NCBI GenBank assembly: GCA_045636065.1
Contig: JAZTWW010000011.1
Coordinates: 1 to 54,644 of the forward strand
Direction: 5' to 3'
Source: RGIG5050 sp045636065
GTDB lineage: Bacteria > Verrucomicrobiota > Kiritimatiellia > RFP12 > UBA1067
DNA: 54,644 nucleotides
Every line of letters starts with the position of its first letter. Position 1 is the stretch's first letter. Under the pieces are notes generated by a model that saw only the letters and a list, made by a program, of their open reading frames with translations, was not told the origin of the DNA and did no database searches. Below, piece after piece: positions 45,817 through 53,593 of the stretch. A program made the position numbers and the translations under genes.

Positions 45817-46502
45817 AGTTCAACGCCTATCTCCTTGCAGGGGCGACAGCCTCCGGCAAGACGGCGATCGCGGCGGAGCTCGCAAGGAAGATGGGGGCCG
45901 CCGTCTTAAGTGCCGATTCAATGCTTGTCTACAAGGGAATGGACATCGGCACCGCCAAGCCGCGCGGCGCGGAGCGCGAGGGGTACGTTCTCGGCGGAAT
46001 CGATCTCGTCACGCCGGCCGAGGAGTTTTCAAGCGGCGCTTGGCTCAGAGCCGCAGGCGCGTTCGCGCGCTCGCTGCCGGCCGGAACCCCTCTTATAATA
46101 GCAGGCGGCACGGGGCTCTACTTCTCGGCGCTTCTAAGGGGGCTTGACCGCGCATGGGAGAAGCCGCCGCCGGAGTATCCCGTCCTTGAATGCGACAGGG
46201 CCCTCCGCCGCGAGCGTATACGCGCAAGGCTTGAAAGGATGTTCGAAGAGGGCCTTGAGGATGAGGTCATGAGGCTCAGGGCGGAATATCCGCGCTGGAG
46301 CAGGACGGCCGCCGCTGCGATAGGATACAAGGAGTTCGGCGAGCCGAACGCCAAGGAGCTTATATTCACGAGAACATGCCAGTTCGCGAAGCGGCAGGAC
46401 ACCTGGTTCCGCCATCAGGCGACGCCTCTTTACGTCGAGCCGTCCGCCGGGAGCGTAGAGGAGCTCTGGCGCGACAAGGGGCCGTGGGAGGTGGAGCTTT
46501 GA
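45813..46502 (+). CDS. miaA: tRNA dimethylallyltransferase MiaA, compact form
   Basis: Adds dimethylallyl to A37 of UNN-reading tRNAs. 229 aa: P-loop GATASGKT (10-17), SADSMLVYKGMDIGTAKP, IIAGGTGLYFSALL, GYKE (171-174) and FAKRQDTWFR (191-200). The family is usually about 300 aa; the segment after GTGLY that normally holds the tRNA-clamping insertion domain and the RIIRALE helix (roughly 65 residues) is missing, while the catalytic parts remain. GTG start at 45813 after GGAGGAAGCC. It is the middle of an operon with two unrelated ABC ATPases, overlapping each by four bases. Confidence 0.87.
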
Positions 46503-47404
46503 ACGCGCTTGAAGTCGAGCATCTAAGCGTCACATTCCGCATCGGCGGGCGTGACATCACACCGGTGAGAGACGTGAGCTTCACCGTGCCGGAGCATGGG
46601 CGGGTTGCGCTCGTCGGCGAGTCAGGCTGCGGCAAGAGCCTTACCGCTCTTTCCGTCAGGCGCCTCCAGCCCGTCGACAGGGCGCGCCTTGGGGGGCGCA
46701 TCGCAGCGCCCGGGCGTGTCGCGTACATTTTCCAGAACCCCATGGACGCTCTCAATCCCGTCATGCGCATCGGCGCGCAGATAATGGAGGCGATGCCGCG
46801 CACCTCCAGATCGCGCCGCGAGATGAAGGCCGAGGTGGTGTCGCTTCTCGAAAGGGTCGCGATTCCGGAGCCGGAGCGCACGGCGCGCGCCTACCCGTGC
46901 GAGCTTTCGGGCGGGCAGCAGCAGCGCGCCATGATAGCCATGGCCCTTGCCGCGAGGCCGGATCTCATGATCTGCGACGAGCCCACGACGGCCCTTGACG
47001 TGACGACGCAGCGGCAGGTCCTTGAGCTTATAGACTCGCTCGCGTCCGAGACGGGGATGGCCGTCCTTTTCATAACGCACAACCTGGGGCTTGTGGCGAA
47101 GTGGATGGACTGGGTGAATGTCCTGTACGCGGGCGAGGTGGTGGAATCGGGGCCCGTGGAGGATGTCCTCTCCTCGCCGCACCATCCGTACACCAAGGGC
47201 CTTCTCGCCGCCGTGCCGCAGCTGGACGCGCCCCTGGGGGCGCCTTTGAAGGACATTCCGGGAACAGTTCCGCCACCTACGGCGTGGCCTTCGGGATGCG
47301 CCTTCCATCCAAGATGTCCGGATGCCACCGACGCCTGCCGCGAGAGGCGGCCCGCAGCGGTCCGGACGGGATCGCGCCTTGTGACCTGCCTCAATGCCAA
47401 CTAG
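46499..47404 (+). CDS. Peptide ABC transporter ATPase (OppD/DppD type)
   Basis: 301 aa. Walker A GESGCGKS, Q-loop YIFQNPMDALNP, signature LSGGQQQR, Walker B MICDEPTTALDV, switch ITHNL, and the family's C-terminal peptide-transporter tail with a cysteine cluster (GCAFHPRCPDATDAC). Start is TTG at 46499 (TTGA overlap with the miaA stop) after GGAGGTGGAG; the longer frame upstream lies in miaA. No permease, OppF or binding protein is adjacent. Its last four bases overlap the converging radical SAM gene. Confidence 0.88.
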   Translation: MNALEVEHLSVTFRIGGRDITPVRDVSFTVPEHGRVALVGESGCGKSLTALSVRRLQPVDRARLGGRIAAPGRVAYIFQNPMDALNPVMRIGAQIMEAMPRTSRSRREMKAEVVSLLERVAIPEPERTARAYPCELSGGQQQRAMIAMALAARPDLMICDEPTTALDVTTQRQVLELIDSLASETGMAVLFITHNLGLVAKWMDWVNVLYAGEVVESGPVEDVLSSPHHPYTKGLLAAVPQLDAPLGAPLKDIPGTVPPPTAWPSGCAFHPRCPDATDACRERRPAAVRTGSRLVTCLNAN

Positions 47405-48237
47405 CCACTATAACTAAGCGCGCGGCGGCATGAGCCTTTCGGCGGCGGATCGGGGGCGATGGCGAAAAGCCGATGCATGTCGAAGCCGCATGCGGCGAGC
47501 GAGCCCAGGACACCATCCGTAAACCCGCACATCTTGAGCTCGCCGCGCGCCGAGATGAAGGCGAACCCCCTTCCGCCAAGGCAACCTGCCGGGTGGCACG
47601 TGAAATGTACGGGGATTCCGCCAAAATCAGTAGCACGCACCTCGTCCATCTCGCGTCTGGAAAGCATAAGCCCTTCCAGATCCGACGCCCTTCCCGCAGG
47701 AACGAGAAAGAAAAGATCATGCCTCACAGCGCCGAGTTCCCCGGCGAGAGCGTGGATGTCGCCAAGATATGGAAGCGTAAGCTGCGATACGACCGTATTC
47801 ACCTGAAAAGGCATCCCCACCCTTGCGGCGCACGAAATGGCCGCCATCACACCGTCCCACGCGCCGTCCACGCCACGCCAGCCATCGTGCATCGCGCGCG
47901 TAGCGCCGTCGACCGAGAACGAGCACGCCCTTACGCCAGCCTCCTTGAGCGAACGGAGCCGCTCGTCAGTTACGAGCATCCCGCATGGAGCGAGAACGCT
48001 TTCAATGCCGCGGGCCTTTGCCGCAGAGACGAGTTTCTCCAGATCGCCGCGAACCATCGGCTCCCCGCCCGTCCAGATGATGAGCTTTGCGGGGCATGTC
48101 GCAATCGCCTTGAGGCACTCTTCCCGCGAAAGCCCATCCTCCATATCAAGGCATGTGGACGATGCACGGCAGTGGCGGCACTTGAGCGGGCAGCGTCTCG
48201 TAAGCTCCCAGGCTAGAACGCGCGGCGGCTCAAACAT
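47401..48237 (-). CDS. Radical SAM/SPASM-like protein
   Basis: 278 aa. Cluster CX3CX2C at Cys16/20/23 (CPLKCRHC), WTGGEP, and SFSVDGATRAMHDGWRG are radical SAM core motifs; the C-terminal CHPAGCLGGRGFAFISARGEL...CGF pattern looks like a reduced SPASM site with fewer cysteines than usual. Relatives include haem d1/NirJ-like and peptide-modifying enzymes; no peptide substrate gene is evident. It ends converging on the OppD gene with a four-base overlap and starts 35 bases after the acyltransferase. Confidence 0.78.
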   Translation of the reverse strand: MFEPPRVLAWELTRRCPLKCRHCRASSTCLDMEDGLSREECLKAIATCPAKLIIWTGGEPMVRGDLEKLVSAAKARGIESVLAPCGMLVTDERLRSLKEAGVRACSFSVDGATRAMHDGWRGVDGAWDGVMAAISCAARVGMPFQVNTVVSQLTLPYLGDIHALAGELGAVRHDLFFLVPAGRASDLEGLMLSRREMDEVRATDFGGIPVHFTCHPAGCLGGRGFAFISARGELKMCGFTDGVLGSLAACGFDMHRLFAIAPDPPPKGSCRRALSYSG

Positions 48238-48272
48238 CCTGTCACCCTTGGATATTCACCCTGAAACCGGGC

Positions 48273-49181
48273 TCAACCTTCCACCGGCTGGAGAAGCCAA
48301 CGCTTATTGAACCAGAACCACTGCTCGGGCGTGAGCTTCACCTCTTCGTTGATGAGCGCCATCGCCTCCGTCATTATCCTGCACGCCTCGTCCTTGCGGT
48401 CGGGCGCATCAGGGTTTGGCCTCAAGGTTGCAAGATGCTTGAAAGTATGGTGACCGCGCTCGCGCCTTATCGCCGCCACAACTACGGGCGATCCCGCCGC
48501 AACCGCGAAAAGCGCTCCGCCGTGGCTTACGTTCGCCGTCGCGTTGAGGAACGGCACCTCCACATCCTTCTCGGGCGAGCGCAGATCGGGAAGGATCGCA
48601 AAGACCTGGCCCTTCTTGAGGCGCGCGAGGATTTCGCGCATGACCGTCGCGCTTCCGCGCTCGACCACATCCATTCCGGCACCGTACTGGCGGTTCATCC
48701 ACGCGTTGATCTTGGGGTTGCGCTGCGCGGCGGCAATGGCGAAAAGAGGCACGTCGAGGCGCGCGAGCGCCCAAGCCGCCATGTACCAGTTGCCCATGTG
48801 CGGGACCATCACCACGACTCCGTGCCCTTCCGCGGCGAGCTCGCGCACCTTCTGGCTGTTGATCTCGATCTCCTCCACCATCTTGAGCATCCACGCCCTG
48901 TCGAGGCGGGAGGCTCGCGCCATGTCGACTACGTTCAAAAGGAGCGTCTGGAGGCTTCCGACGGCGATCTCGTCAACCTCCTTGAGCGTCTTCTCGGGGA
49001 ATGCCGCGCGTATGCGCTCTCTCGTGCGCTCGCGCTTGAAGCCGAAAACCTTGTACGTTACGCGCGCCATGAAGCGGGCGAACGCCGTCGCCATCCCATA
49101 TGGCATGGCGTTCAGGAGCCCCGCCCCCATACGGAGAGCGGCGTACTCAAGGTTTATCGCGAGTTTCGTTTTTTTCGCCAT
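48273..49181 (-). CDS. LpxL/HtrB-like lysophospholipid acyltransferase
   Basis: 302 aa with an N-terminal hydrophobic stretch, as in lipid A late acyltransferases. VVMVPHMGNWYMAAWAL corresponds to the H-x4-D/E catalytic site, but here the acidic residue is Tyr133 (His128-MGNW-Tyr). FAILPDLRSPEKDVEVPFLN and the C-terminal EQWFWFNKRW are family regions (the usual form is QW-x-W-x-H-x-R). It may acylate lipid A or a related envelope lipid; the missing acid makes activity uncertain. Between a lipoprotein gene and a radical SAM gene in one unit. Confidence 0.78.
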   Translation of the reverse strand: MAKKTKLAINLEYAALRMGAGLLNAMPYGMATAFARFMARVTYKVFGFKRERTRERIRAAFPEKTLKEVDEIAVGSLQTLLLNVVDMARASRLDRAWMLKMVEEIEINSQKVRELAAEGHGVVVMVPHMGNWYMAAWALARLDVPLFAIAAAQRNPKINAWMNRQYGAGMDVVERGSATVMREILARLKKGQVFAILPDLRSPEKDVEVPFLNATANVSHGGALFAVAAGSPVVVAAIRRERGHHTFKHLATLRPNPDAPDRKDEACRIMTEAMALINEEVKLTPEQWFWFNKRWLLQPVEG

Positions 49182-49209
49182 GGCACCCCCTTTGCCAGCG
49201 GCCGTCCGG

Positions 49210-49629
49210 TCACTTCTTGAAGGAGACCTTCCACTTGCCGTCCACGAGAACTGCGCGTTCCGTCTGCTCGCGCTCGACCTTCTCGCCGTTCTTGGCGGAA
49301 CTCGTCATCTTGAGGCGGGCCACGGCGTTTGTGACGTCCTCGATCTTTATCTCGACGACCTCCATGACGGTAGCCTTGTGGAGCTCGCGCATCTTCTTGG
49401 CCGTCTCTCCCTTGAGGACGGACGCGAAAGCCGTGAGAGCCTCTTCGTCGGCCGCGGTGGCAAGAGCCTTCGCCCCGTCGAAATCGCAGGCGAGGAAGCA
49501 CTTGTAGAAATTCTCGATAGTGGACTTTGCAAGCTCCTCCGGGGAATTGGGGTCGGCCCCGCCGCATCCGGCGAGGATGGTCATGGCGGCCAAAAGCGCA
49601 CAAACTGCCGAAGCTTTGTGTATTTTCAT
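49210..49629 (-). CDS. Small lipoprotein, DUF4878/NTF2-like
   Basis: 139 aa. Lipobox ILAGC with Cys22. SPEELAKSTIENFYKCFLACDFDGAKALAT followed by a beta-sheet pattern ending VLVDGKWKVSFKK fits the NTF2-like DUF4878 fold common in Bacteroidota and PVC lipoproteins. First gene of the lipoprotein-acyltransferase-radical SAM unit, with a promoter 26 bases upstream and AAAGGAAG as ribosome site. Confidence 0.78.
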   Translation of the reverse strand: MKIHKASAVCALLAAMTILAGCGGADPNSPEELAKSTIENFYKCFLACDFDGAKALATAADEEALTAFASVLKGETAKKMRELHKATVMEVVEIKIEDVTNAVARLKMTSSAKNGEKVEREQTERAVLVDGKWKVSFKK

Positions 49630-49655
49630 CGTATGCTTCCTTTCGTTTTCATGAA

Positions 49656-49684
49656 ATTATATCAGATTCCGCGGGAAAGGTCAA
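49656..49684 (-). promoter_or_regulatory. Promoter of the lipoprotein operon
   Basis: Minus strand -35 TTGACC (49684-49679), spacer 17, -10 TATAAT (49661-49656) preceded by TGA. Confidence 0.75.
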
Positions 49685-49723
49685 AAATATTCGCTCCGCA
49701 ATGGGCAACCAGAAATGCCACCG

Positions 49724-51049
49724 TCAAACGGTGTCGTCCGTCGCCATGTAGAAGCCGGCGCTTTCGGCGAGGTACACCATCTCGGCGGCGAAGCCGTCAC
49801 CTCCCGACGCTTCCGCCAATGGCTTCAATGCAGCCACCACATGGGTTATACTGGCGCCTCTGGCGTACATGTCGCCCGAAAGTATGAGCGCGAATTCAGC
49901 TACCGCCGCCTCATCCGGGAAGCACCCGCCTGCCATGGCGATGGACATGCCGGATCTTGGAACGAGCTCCACAAGCACGCTCTTTGGCGCGGCACCGGGC
50001 GATGGGCCTAGCTCAAGCGGCACCGACGAATCCGTGAACGAGTCGTTGCCGTATCCGAGCAGCCTGTAAGATGCAACTCCCATTTTGCCAAAGTCGATTG
50101 AAAGGCCATTGGCAGGGTCGACAACTGCTTTACAGAGCAGATGGCCCGTACGCCACGGGCAAGGGCAGGACACGGGCTCGGCAGCCACCGCCCCCTCCAT
50201 GTGGCCGTTCGCCGCGGCAAGGGCGTTCAAGAGCTCATCCGCTTTTATGCTCCCTGGCGGCGGCAGACGGCTTTCCTCGACAATCGCCCTGCGCAGCACG
50301 GTGTAACTCGCGGTCGAGCCGCTCCATGAAAAGCCTTGCGGCTGAAATCCGCCAGTCGGCTCTGCATCAGGATCGTGAAGGGTTATCGTATATACCGTCG
50401 AATCGAAACCTGGACTGGACGAGGGAAGCGCCAGATATCCGATGCCAACTGCTGCCGCGATGCCTGCGGCCGCCGCGATTGCCGCCTTCAACCATCTATG
50501 CCGCGACGGAGCGACGGACGCATCCTCTTCAAAGATCGAGCCGTCCGCTATATACGCCCGTTCATAGTCGAGTCTGGGATCCGACGCAGAGTGTATAGCC
50601 TCTCCGACTAGGTGCGCTAGCTCTTCAGGCACGGCATCGCCCCGCCACATCGCCTCAAGCGCTTCCCAGACTGCGGACGAATCCTCAGCAGGGGGCGTAT
50701 CCACCAACCAGCTTCTGGACGTGAACCTGTGCGATGCCGTGAATGCGTTCCAGATCTGGTACACGCGCTCGCCAAGGATGATCTCCTGTTCGGTGGCGGG
50801 AACGGTGAAAGGCGATACGGGCACAAGAAGCCAATCACCACGCGCTCTGCGCTTCAGAAGAAGCGCGACAAGCGGCTCGGGGACATCGGCGAATATCCTT
50901 ATCTCCCCTTCCTTCAGTGGAACGTCAAAATGCGCTCCATATACCGGAAACGCCGGTGGTGAGAGCTTGCGGCGCACATCGGCTCTCTCCAGCCGTTGCG
51001 TCTCCGCGAGCTTCCACTCTTCCAGAAAGACGTCCAGAAATCTTTTCAT
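49724..51049 (-). CDS. Membrane protein with YfbK-type N and C domains but no VWA domain; candidate anti-sigma factor
   Basis: 441 aa. Residues 1-186 are predicted cytoplasmic and match nothing I know; one membrane segment at 187-207; the rest is outside. Residues 243-309 match the N-terminal YfbK domain (STASYTVLRRAIVEESRLPPP, CPCPWRTGHLL) and 316-435 match the C-terminal YfbK/DUF3520 part (IDFGKMGVASYRLLGYGND, SVLVELVP). In YfbK proteins a VWA domain of about 170 residues lies between them; here seven residues do. ATG overlaps the sigma-like gene by four bases. Layout (cytoplasmic domain, one span, outer sensor) is that of an anti-sigma factor; the function is inference. Confidence 0.65.
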   Translation of the reverse strand: MKRFLDVFLEEWKLAETQRLERADVRRKLSPPAFPVYGAHFDVPLKEGEIRIFADVPEPLVALLLKRRARGDWLLVPVSPFTVPATEQEIILGERVYQIWNAFTASHRFTSRSWLVDTPPAEDSSAVWEALEAMWRGDAVPEELAHLVGEAIHSASDPRLDYERAYIADGSIFEEDASVAPSRHRWLKAAIAAAAGIAAAVGIGYLALPSSSPGFDSTVYTITLHDPDAEPTGGFQPQGFSWSGSTASYTVLRRAIVEESRLPPPGSIKADELLNALAAANGHMEGAVAAEPVSCPCPWRTGHLLCKAVVDPANGLSIDFGKMGVASYRLLGYGNDSFTDSSVPLELGPSPGAAPKSVLVELVPRSGMSIAMAGGCFPDEAAVAEFALILSGDMYARGASITHVVAALKPLAEASGGDGFAAEMVYLAESAGFYMATDDTV

Positions 51050-51840
51050 CGCTGCCTCCCCGCAATATCATCGGCCTTTGAAATAAGCCTGCCCGCAAAT
51101 TCGATATCATCCACGTCTATGCCGGCTTCCCTGAACATCGTCTCGGCCAGCTCCATGCATCTGGTTCTCAGTTCATATGCCCTGCTCTTGGCCACGCCCA
51201 GCCGGGAGAGGACATCTGGCGATGACGCCGAAACGCCCCGTGCGGAGCTGATGATCAAAGTCGCAACACCAGGTGCATCAAGAGAAAGAGCTTTGGCGAT
51301 TCTGGAGAAAACCGTTTCAATGATGGCGTCATCATCCATTCCTATCGCCCCGGAGCGCGCTGTGGGCCGGATATCATTCCCGCCATCCTCAATCACTTCG
51401 CCCGCAGATCTCTCCCATTCCAGCGACCTTGTGCCGTCTGCATTCGTGCGGGTTCTAGCCTTCCAGCCCTTAATCACCGCGACGAACGACCTTGCGATGT
51501 CGTTTATGCGCCCCGTGCGCGAACCGAATATCATCCCAAGGACGAAATCACGCATTTCGATCCGCTCGACGGCCATTCTATAGCGATAGTAGCTTTTAAG
51601 GGGCTTGCGGACATCACGCGACCCGGCGAGACAGAAGTACGCGTCGAACTCAGAGACGAGATCCCCGTGCAAAGCCTCCTCACGAGAAACACCATAGCGC
51701 GAGGCATGCGAGAGCATGGCCGGCATTATCTCGGATACAAGCGCATTGCGCTGGACGGCGCGGCATCGCGAGACGGCACATCTCTCAAACCACTCGCTCC
51801 AAGCCTCATCGCCAGCGTACATGTCGCCAGGCTTCGCCAT
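51046..51840 (-). CDS. Sigma-70-like (ECF-like) regulatory protein
   Basis: 264 aa. The N-terminal half has a helical, region-2-like stretch (EEALHGDLVSEFDAYF...KPLKSYYRYRM), and residues about 185-235 have a region-4-like helix-turn-helix: SLDAPGVATLIISSARGVS, then VLSRLGVAKSRAYELRTRCMELA. A charged linker of about 60 residues lies between. Similarity to sigma factors is by pattern only, so it could be another HTH regulator. I use the ATG at 51840 (ten bases after GGAGG); the ATG at 51849 is too close to it. Followed with a four-base overlap by the candidate anti-sigma membrane protein. Confidence 0.5.
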   Translation of the reverse strand: MAKPGDMYAGDEAWSEWFERCAVSRCRAVQRNALVSEIMPAMLSHASRYGVSREEALHGDLVSEFDAYFCLAGSRDVRKPLKSYYRYRMAVERIEMRDFVLGMIFGSRTGRINDIARSFVAVIKGWKARTRTNADGTRSLEWERSAGEVIEDGGNDIRPTARSGAIGMDDDAIIETVFSRIAKALSLDAPGVATLIISSARGVSASSPDVLSRLGVAKSRAYELRTRCMELAETMFREAGIDVDDIEFAGRLISKADDIAGRQR

Positions 51841-51842
51841 CT

Positions 51843-52052
51843 TCAGCATTCCTCCCTCTGGGCGGCGGCGCCGAGAATGTCCACCGGGCGTATTCGCCTT
51901 CCGAACGTCGTCAGAGCGACAGGGACGACAGCATGGAGCGCACCTTTGCCCGACGGGCCGAGCCGTATTGCGGCATGGCCTTCGAGCCTCACCACTCCCC
52001 GCCCGAACGCCGCCGACCTGTGGGCTATCTTCAATGTGTCTTCAAGTTTCAT
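51843..52052 (-). CDS. Small protein of unknown function, first gene of the sigma-like operon
   Basis: 69 aa: helical start (MKLEDTLKIAHRSAAFG), a short beta-like middle (VVRLEGHAAIRLG...ALHAVVPVALTTFG), then RRIRPVDILGAAAQREEC. No signal peptide or membrane segment, and no family recognised. A strong promoter ends nine bases before the ATG, so it is likely leaderless. It stops two bases before the chosen sigma-like start, a spacing that suggests coupled expression. Confidence 0.6.
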   Translation of the reverse strand: MKLEDTLKIAHRSAAFGRGVVRLEGHAAIRLGPSGKGALHAVVPVALTTFGRRIRPVDILGAAAQREEC

Positions 52053-52061
52053 GCGTCTTCT

Positions 52062-52090
52062 ATTATACTCCATACCGTCCTATAAATCAA
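52062..52090 (-). promoter_or_regulatory. Promoter of the sigma-like operon with shared 20-base element
   Basis: Minus strand -35 TTGATT (52090-52085), spacer 17, -10 TATAAT (52067-52062). The first 20 bases match 16 of 20 in the element before the PA14-like gene (see 53402-53421). Confidence 0.75.
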
Positions 52091-53360
52091 TCGCCACTGC
52101 GACATCATCCTTTTCGACGTATGCCGTCTGATGTCCATCCGTATTGAACCTTGGTCCATCAACGCCTATGCCGTAGGCGGCGTTTTCAAGCGTGATGCGG
52201 TCGGTGATTGCAAGGGGCCTGCTGGCGAAGATGGGCCATTTCGGCCTTCCATCGGGCATCCTGTCGTATGTGCGCCCCTGCTCCTCGATGCAGAGCAGTC
52301 CACCTATCTTGCCGCCCGGCTGTTCGCCGCAGACGATGTCGAAACGCATCTCTTTGCCGGGCTCGAAGTCCACCCAATCGCCCACAATCATCATGCAGCC
52401 ATCCTGCGGACAGCACCACTTACATTCCTCGGGTGCAGGGGATTTCCACCCTGTCACCCGCCCCTTGTCGGTCCCTTTCATCGCCCAATGGACCTCAAGC
52501 ACAACCTTGCCGTCAACAAGCACCTCCATGCAATCGTCGAAATACCCTATGAAGCGGCATCGCATCTTCCTTGGCGACGAAATCATCCCCGAATAGTGCG
52601 CAACCCAGTATTTCGGCTCCATATACTGTGACGCCCCGAATGCCTCCGGGCCGTTTGTCGCAGGCTGCGGCGGTATCCATAGGTGGGTGAGCGCGACACG
52701 CATCGGAAGACGATAAACTTCCTTGTAGGCCGAATCCCTGAAGCCGCCTTCAATGAGATCTCTAACCCGGAGCCAATAGTCGCCGCTCATGACATTTACG
52801 CCACGATCATTCCCTTTGGAGTCGCGTTTGAAGTCTATTATCTCGCCTAAAAGCGCACCCTTGGGCAACGCCCTGCCGCCGCCCTTGCCTTTGGACACCA
52901 CGCTTCCGAAACCGCCCCCGCCCTGTTCGGCTTGAAGCCCCTTGAATTTAACTGGAGAGGATATGCTTTGAACGGAAATCGCAGAATCAGACTTGGCCAT
53001 CCGTGACGGAGGAAGCGGCTCGACGGCTACGGGCTCAGATGCGGCTGGCTCATCAACCTCTATGACGACATCGATGTTTTCCGCCGAAAGATCCACCGGT
53101 TCCGTCATATCCACAGGCGGCGGAGCCTCCTCGTCGGGTGGAACGAAGTCTGAATCGTCGTCGGCCATGACGATCTCCACTCTCACCCTGTCGGCAGCTG
53201 GCCTTACGGCCGTCGCTACTATAAGCGCCGCCAACGTCATCGCCGGCAGCAACACCGCCAGAAGCGGCGCACTTAAGCGCTGTACCTCTATCTTCGCCTC
53301 CTTGTACGCAAGCGAATTCCTTGGCTTCGACAACCCTCTTGCAATCTTTACAATGTTCAT
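52080..53360 (-). CDS. PA14-like membrane-anchored protein
   Basis: 426 aa. Short basic cytoplasmic end, one membrane span at 31-52, an acidic Pro-rich stretch (60-120) and a Gly-rich hinge (146-163) reminiscent of TonB-like linkers, then an outer domain from about 190. Residues 248-289 (YWVAHYSGMI, RFIGYFDDCMEVLVDGKVVLE) look like the core of a PA14 beta-barrel, whose conserved F-x-G-x-x-D-D and V-D-G-K are present; CKWCCPQDGC adds four cysteines. Possibly a carbohydrate- or wall-binding surface protein. ATG at 53360 follows CAGGAG; a second ATG seven codons earlier has no such site. Just upstream of the sigma-like operon. Confidence 0.6.
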   Translation of the reverse strand: MNIVKIARGLSKPRNSLAYKEAKIEVQRLSAPLLAVLLPAMTLAALIVATAVRPAADRVRVEIVMADDDSDFVPPDEEAPPPVDMTEPVDLSAENIDVVIEVDEPAASEPVAVEPLPPSRMAKSDSAISVQSISSPVKFKGLQAEQGGGGFGSVVSKGKGGGRALPKGALLGEIIDFKRDSKGNDRGVNVMSGDYWLRVRDLIEGGFRDSAYKEVYRLPMRVALTHLWIPPQPATNGPEAFGASQYMEPKYWVAHYSGMISSPRKMRCRFIGYFDDCMEVLVDGKVVLEVHWAMKGTDKGRVTGWKSPAPEECKWCCPQDGCMMIVGDWVDFEPGKEMRFDIVCGEQPGGKIGGLLCIEEQGRTYDRMPDGRPKWPIFASRPLAITDRITLENAAYGIGVDGPRFNTDGHQTAYVEKDDVAVAIDL

Positions 53361-53401
53361 TTCCGCTCCTGTGGCTTTCATCCCGGCTTTGGCATGGTGC
53401 C

Positions 53402-53421
53402 TATGCCGTCCTAAAAGTCAA
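53402..53421 (-). promoter_or_regulatory. Conserved 20-base element before the PA14-like gene
   Basis: Minus strand TTGACTTTTAGGACGGCATA, 42 bases before the ATG. It is near-identical to the element at 52090-52071 (consensus TTGAYTTWTAGGACGGYATR). Here no TATAAT follows at 17 bases (the hexamer is ACCATG), so it could be an operator or an alternative-sigma promoter. Confidence 0.6.
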
Positions 53422-53500
53422 AGGTGCATCAATGACAAAATTTCCGCCTCCCCCCTCAACAAAAAATGCATCTCAACAAATGACATTGTGTCCCCAAGGC

Positions 53501-53593
53501 AATCAAGCCATAGCATAGCTGGCACAATCAAGCCATAGCAAGTTGACGATCAAGCCATAGCATCGCTGACGATCAAACTGTAGCATCGCTATG
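53501..53593. repeat. Four tandem 22-25-bp repeats at the RAYT 3' end
   Basis: Units start at 53501, 53526, 53549 and 53572; common core ATCAAGCCATAGCATCGCTG. They decay outward and the fourth covers the RAYT stop codon. No unique spacers between units, so not a CRISPR array. The rest of the 212-base gap (53361-53572) holds the conserved element above, a half palindrome GTCCCCAA near 53490, and nothing else I can see. Confidence 0.85.

Noticed and set aside
47257..47277. GTVP peptide in the OppD-type ATPase resembling the repeat peptides
   Set aside because: The DNA (GGAACAGTTCCGCC) does not match the 13-bp element; chance similarity.
53501..53593. Possible CRISPR array
   Set aside because: Units are directly tandem with no unique spacers, vary in length, and no cas genes are present.
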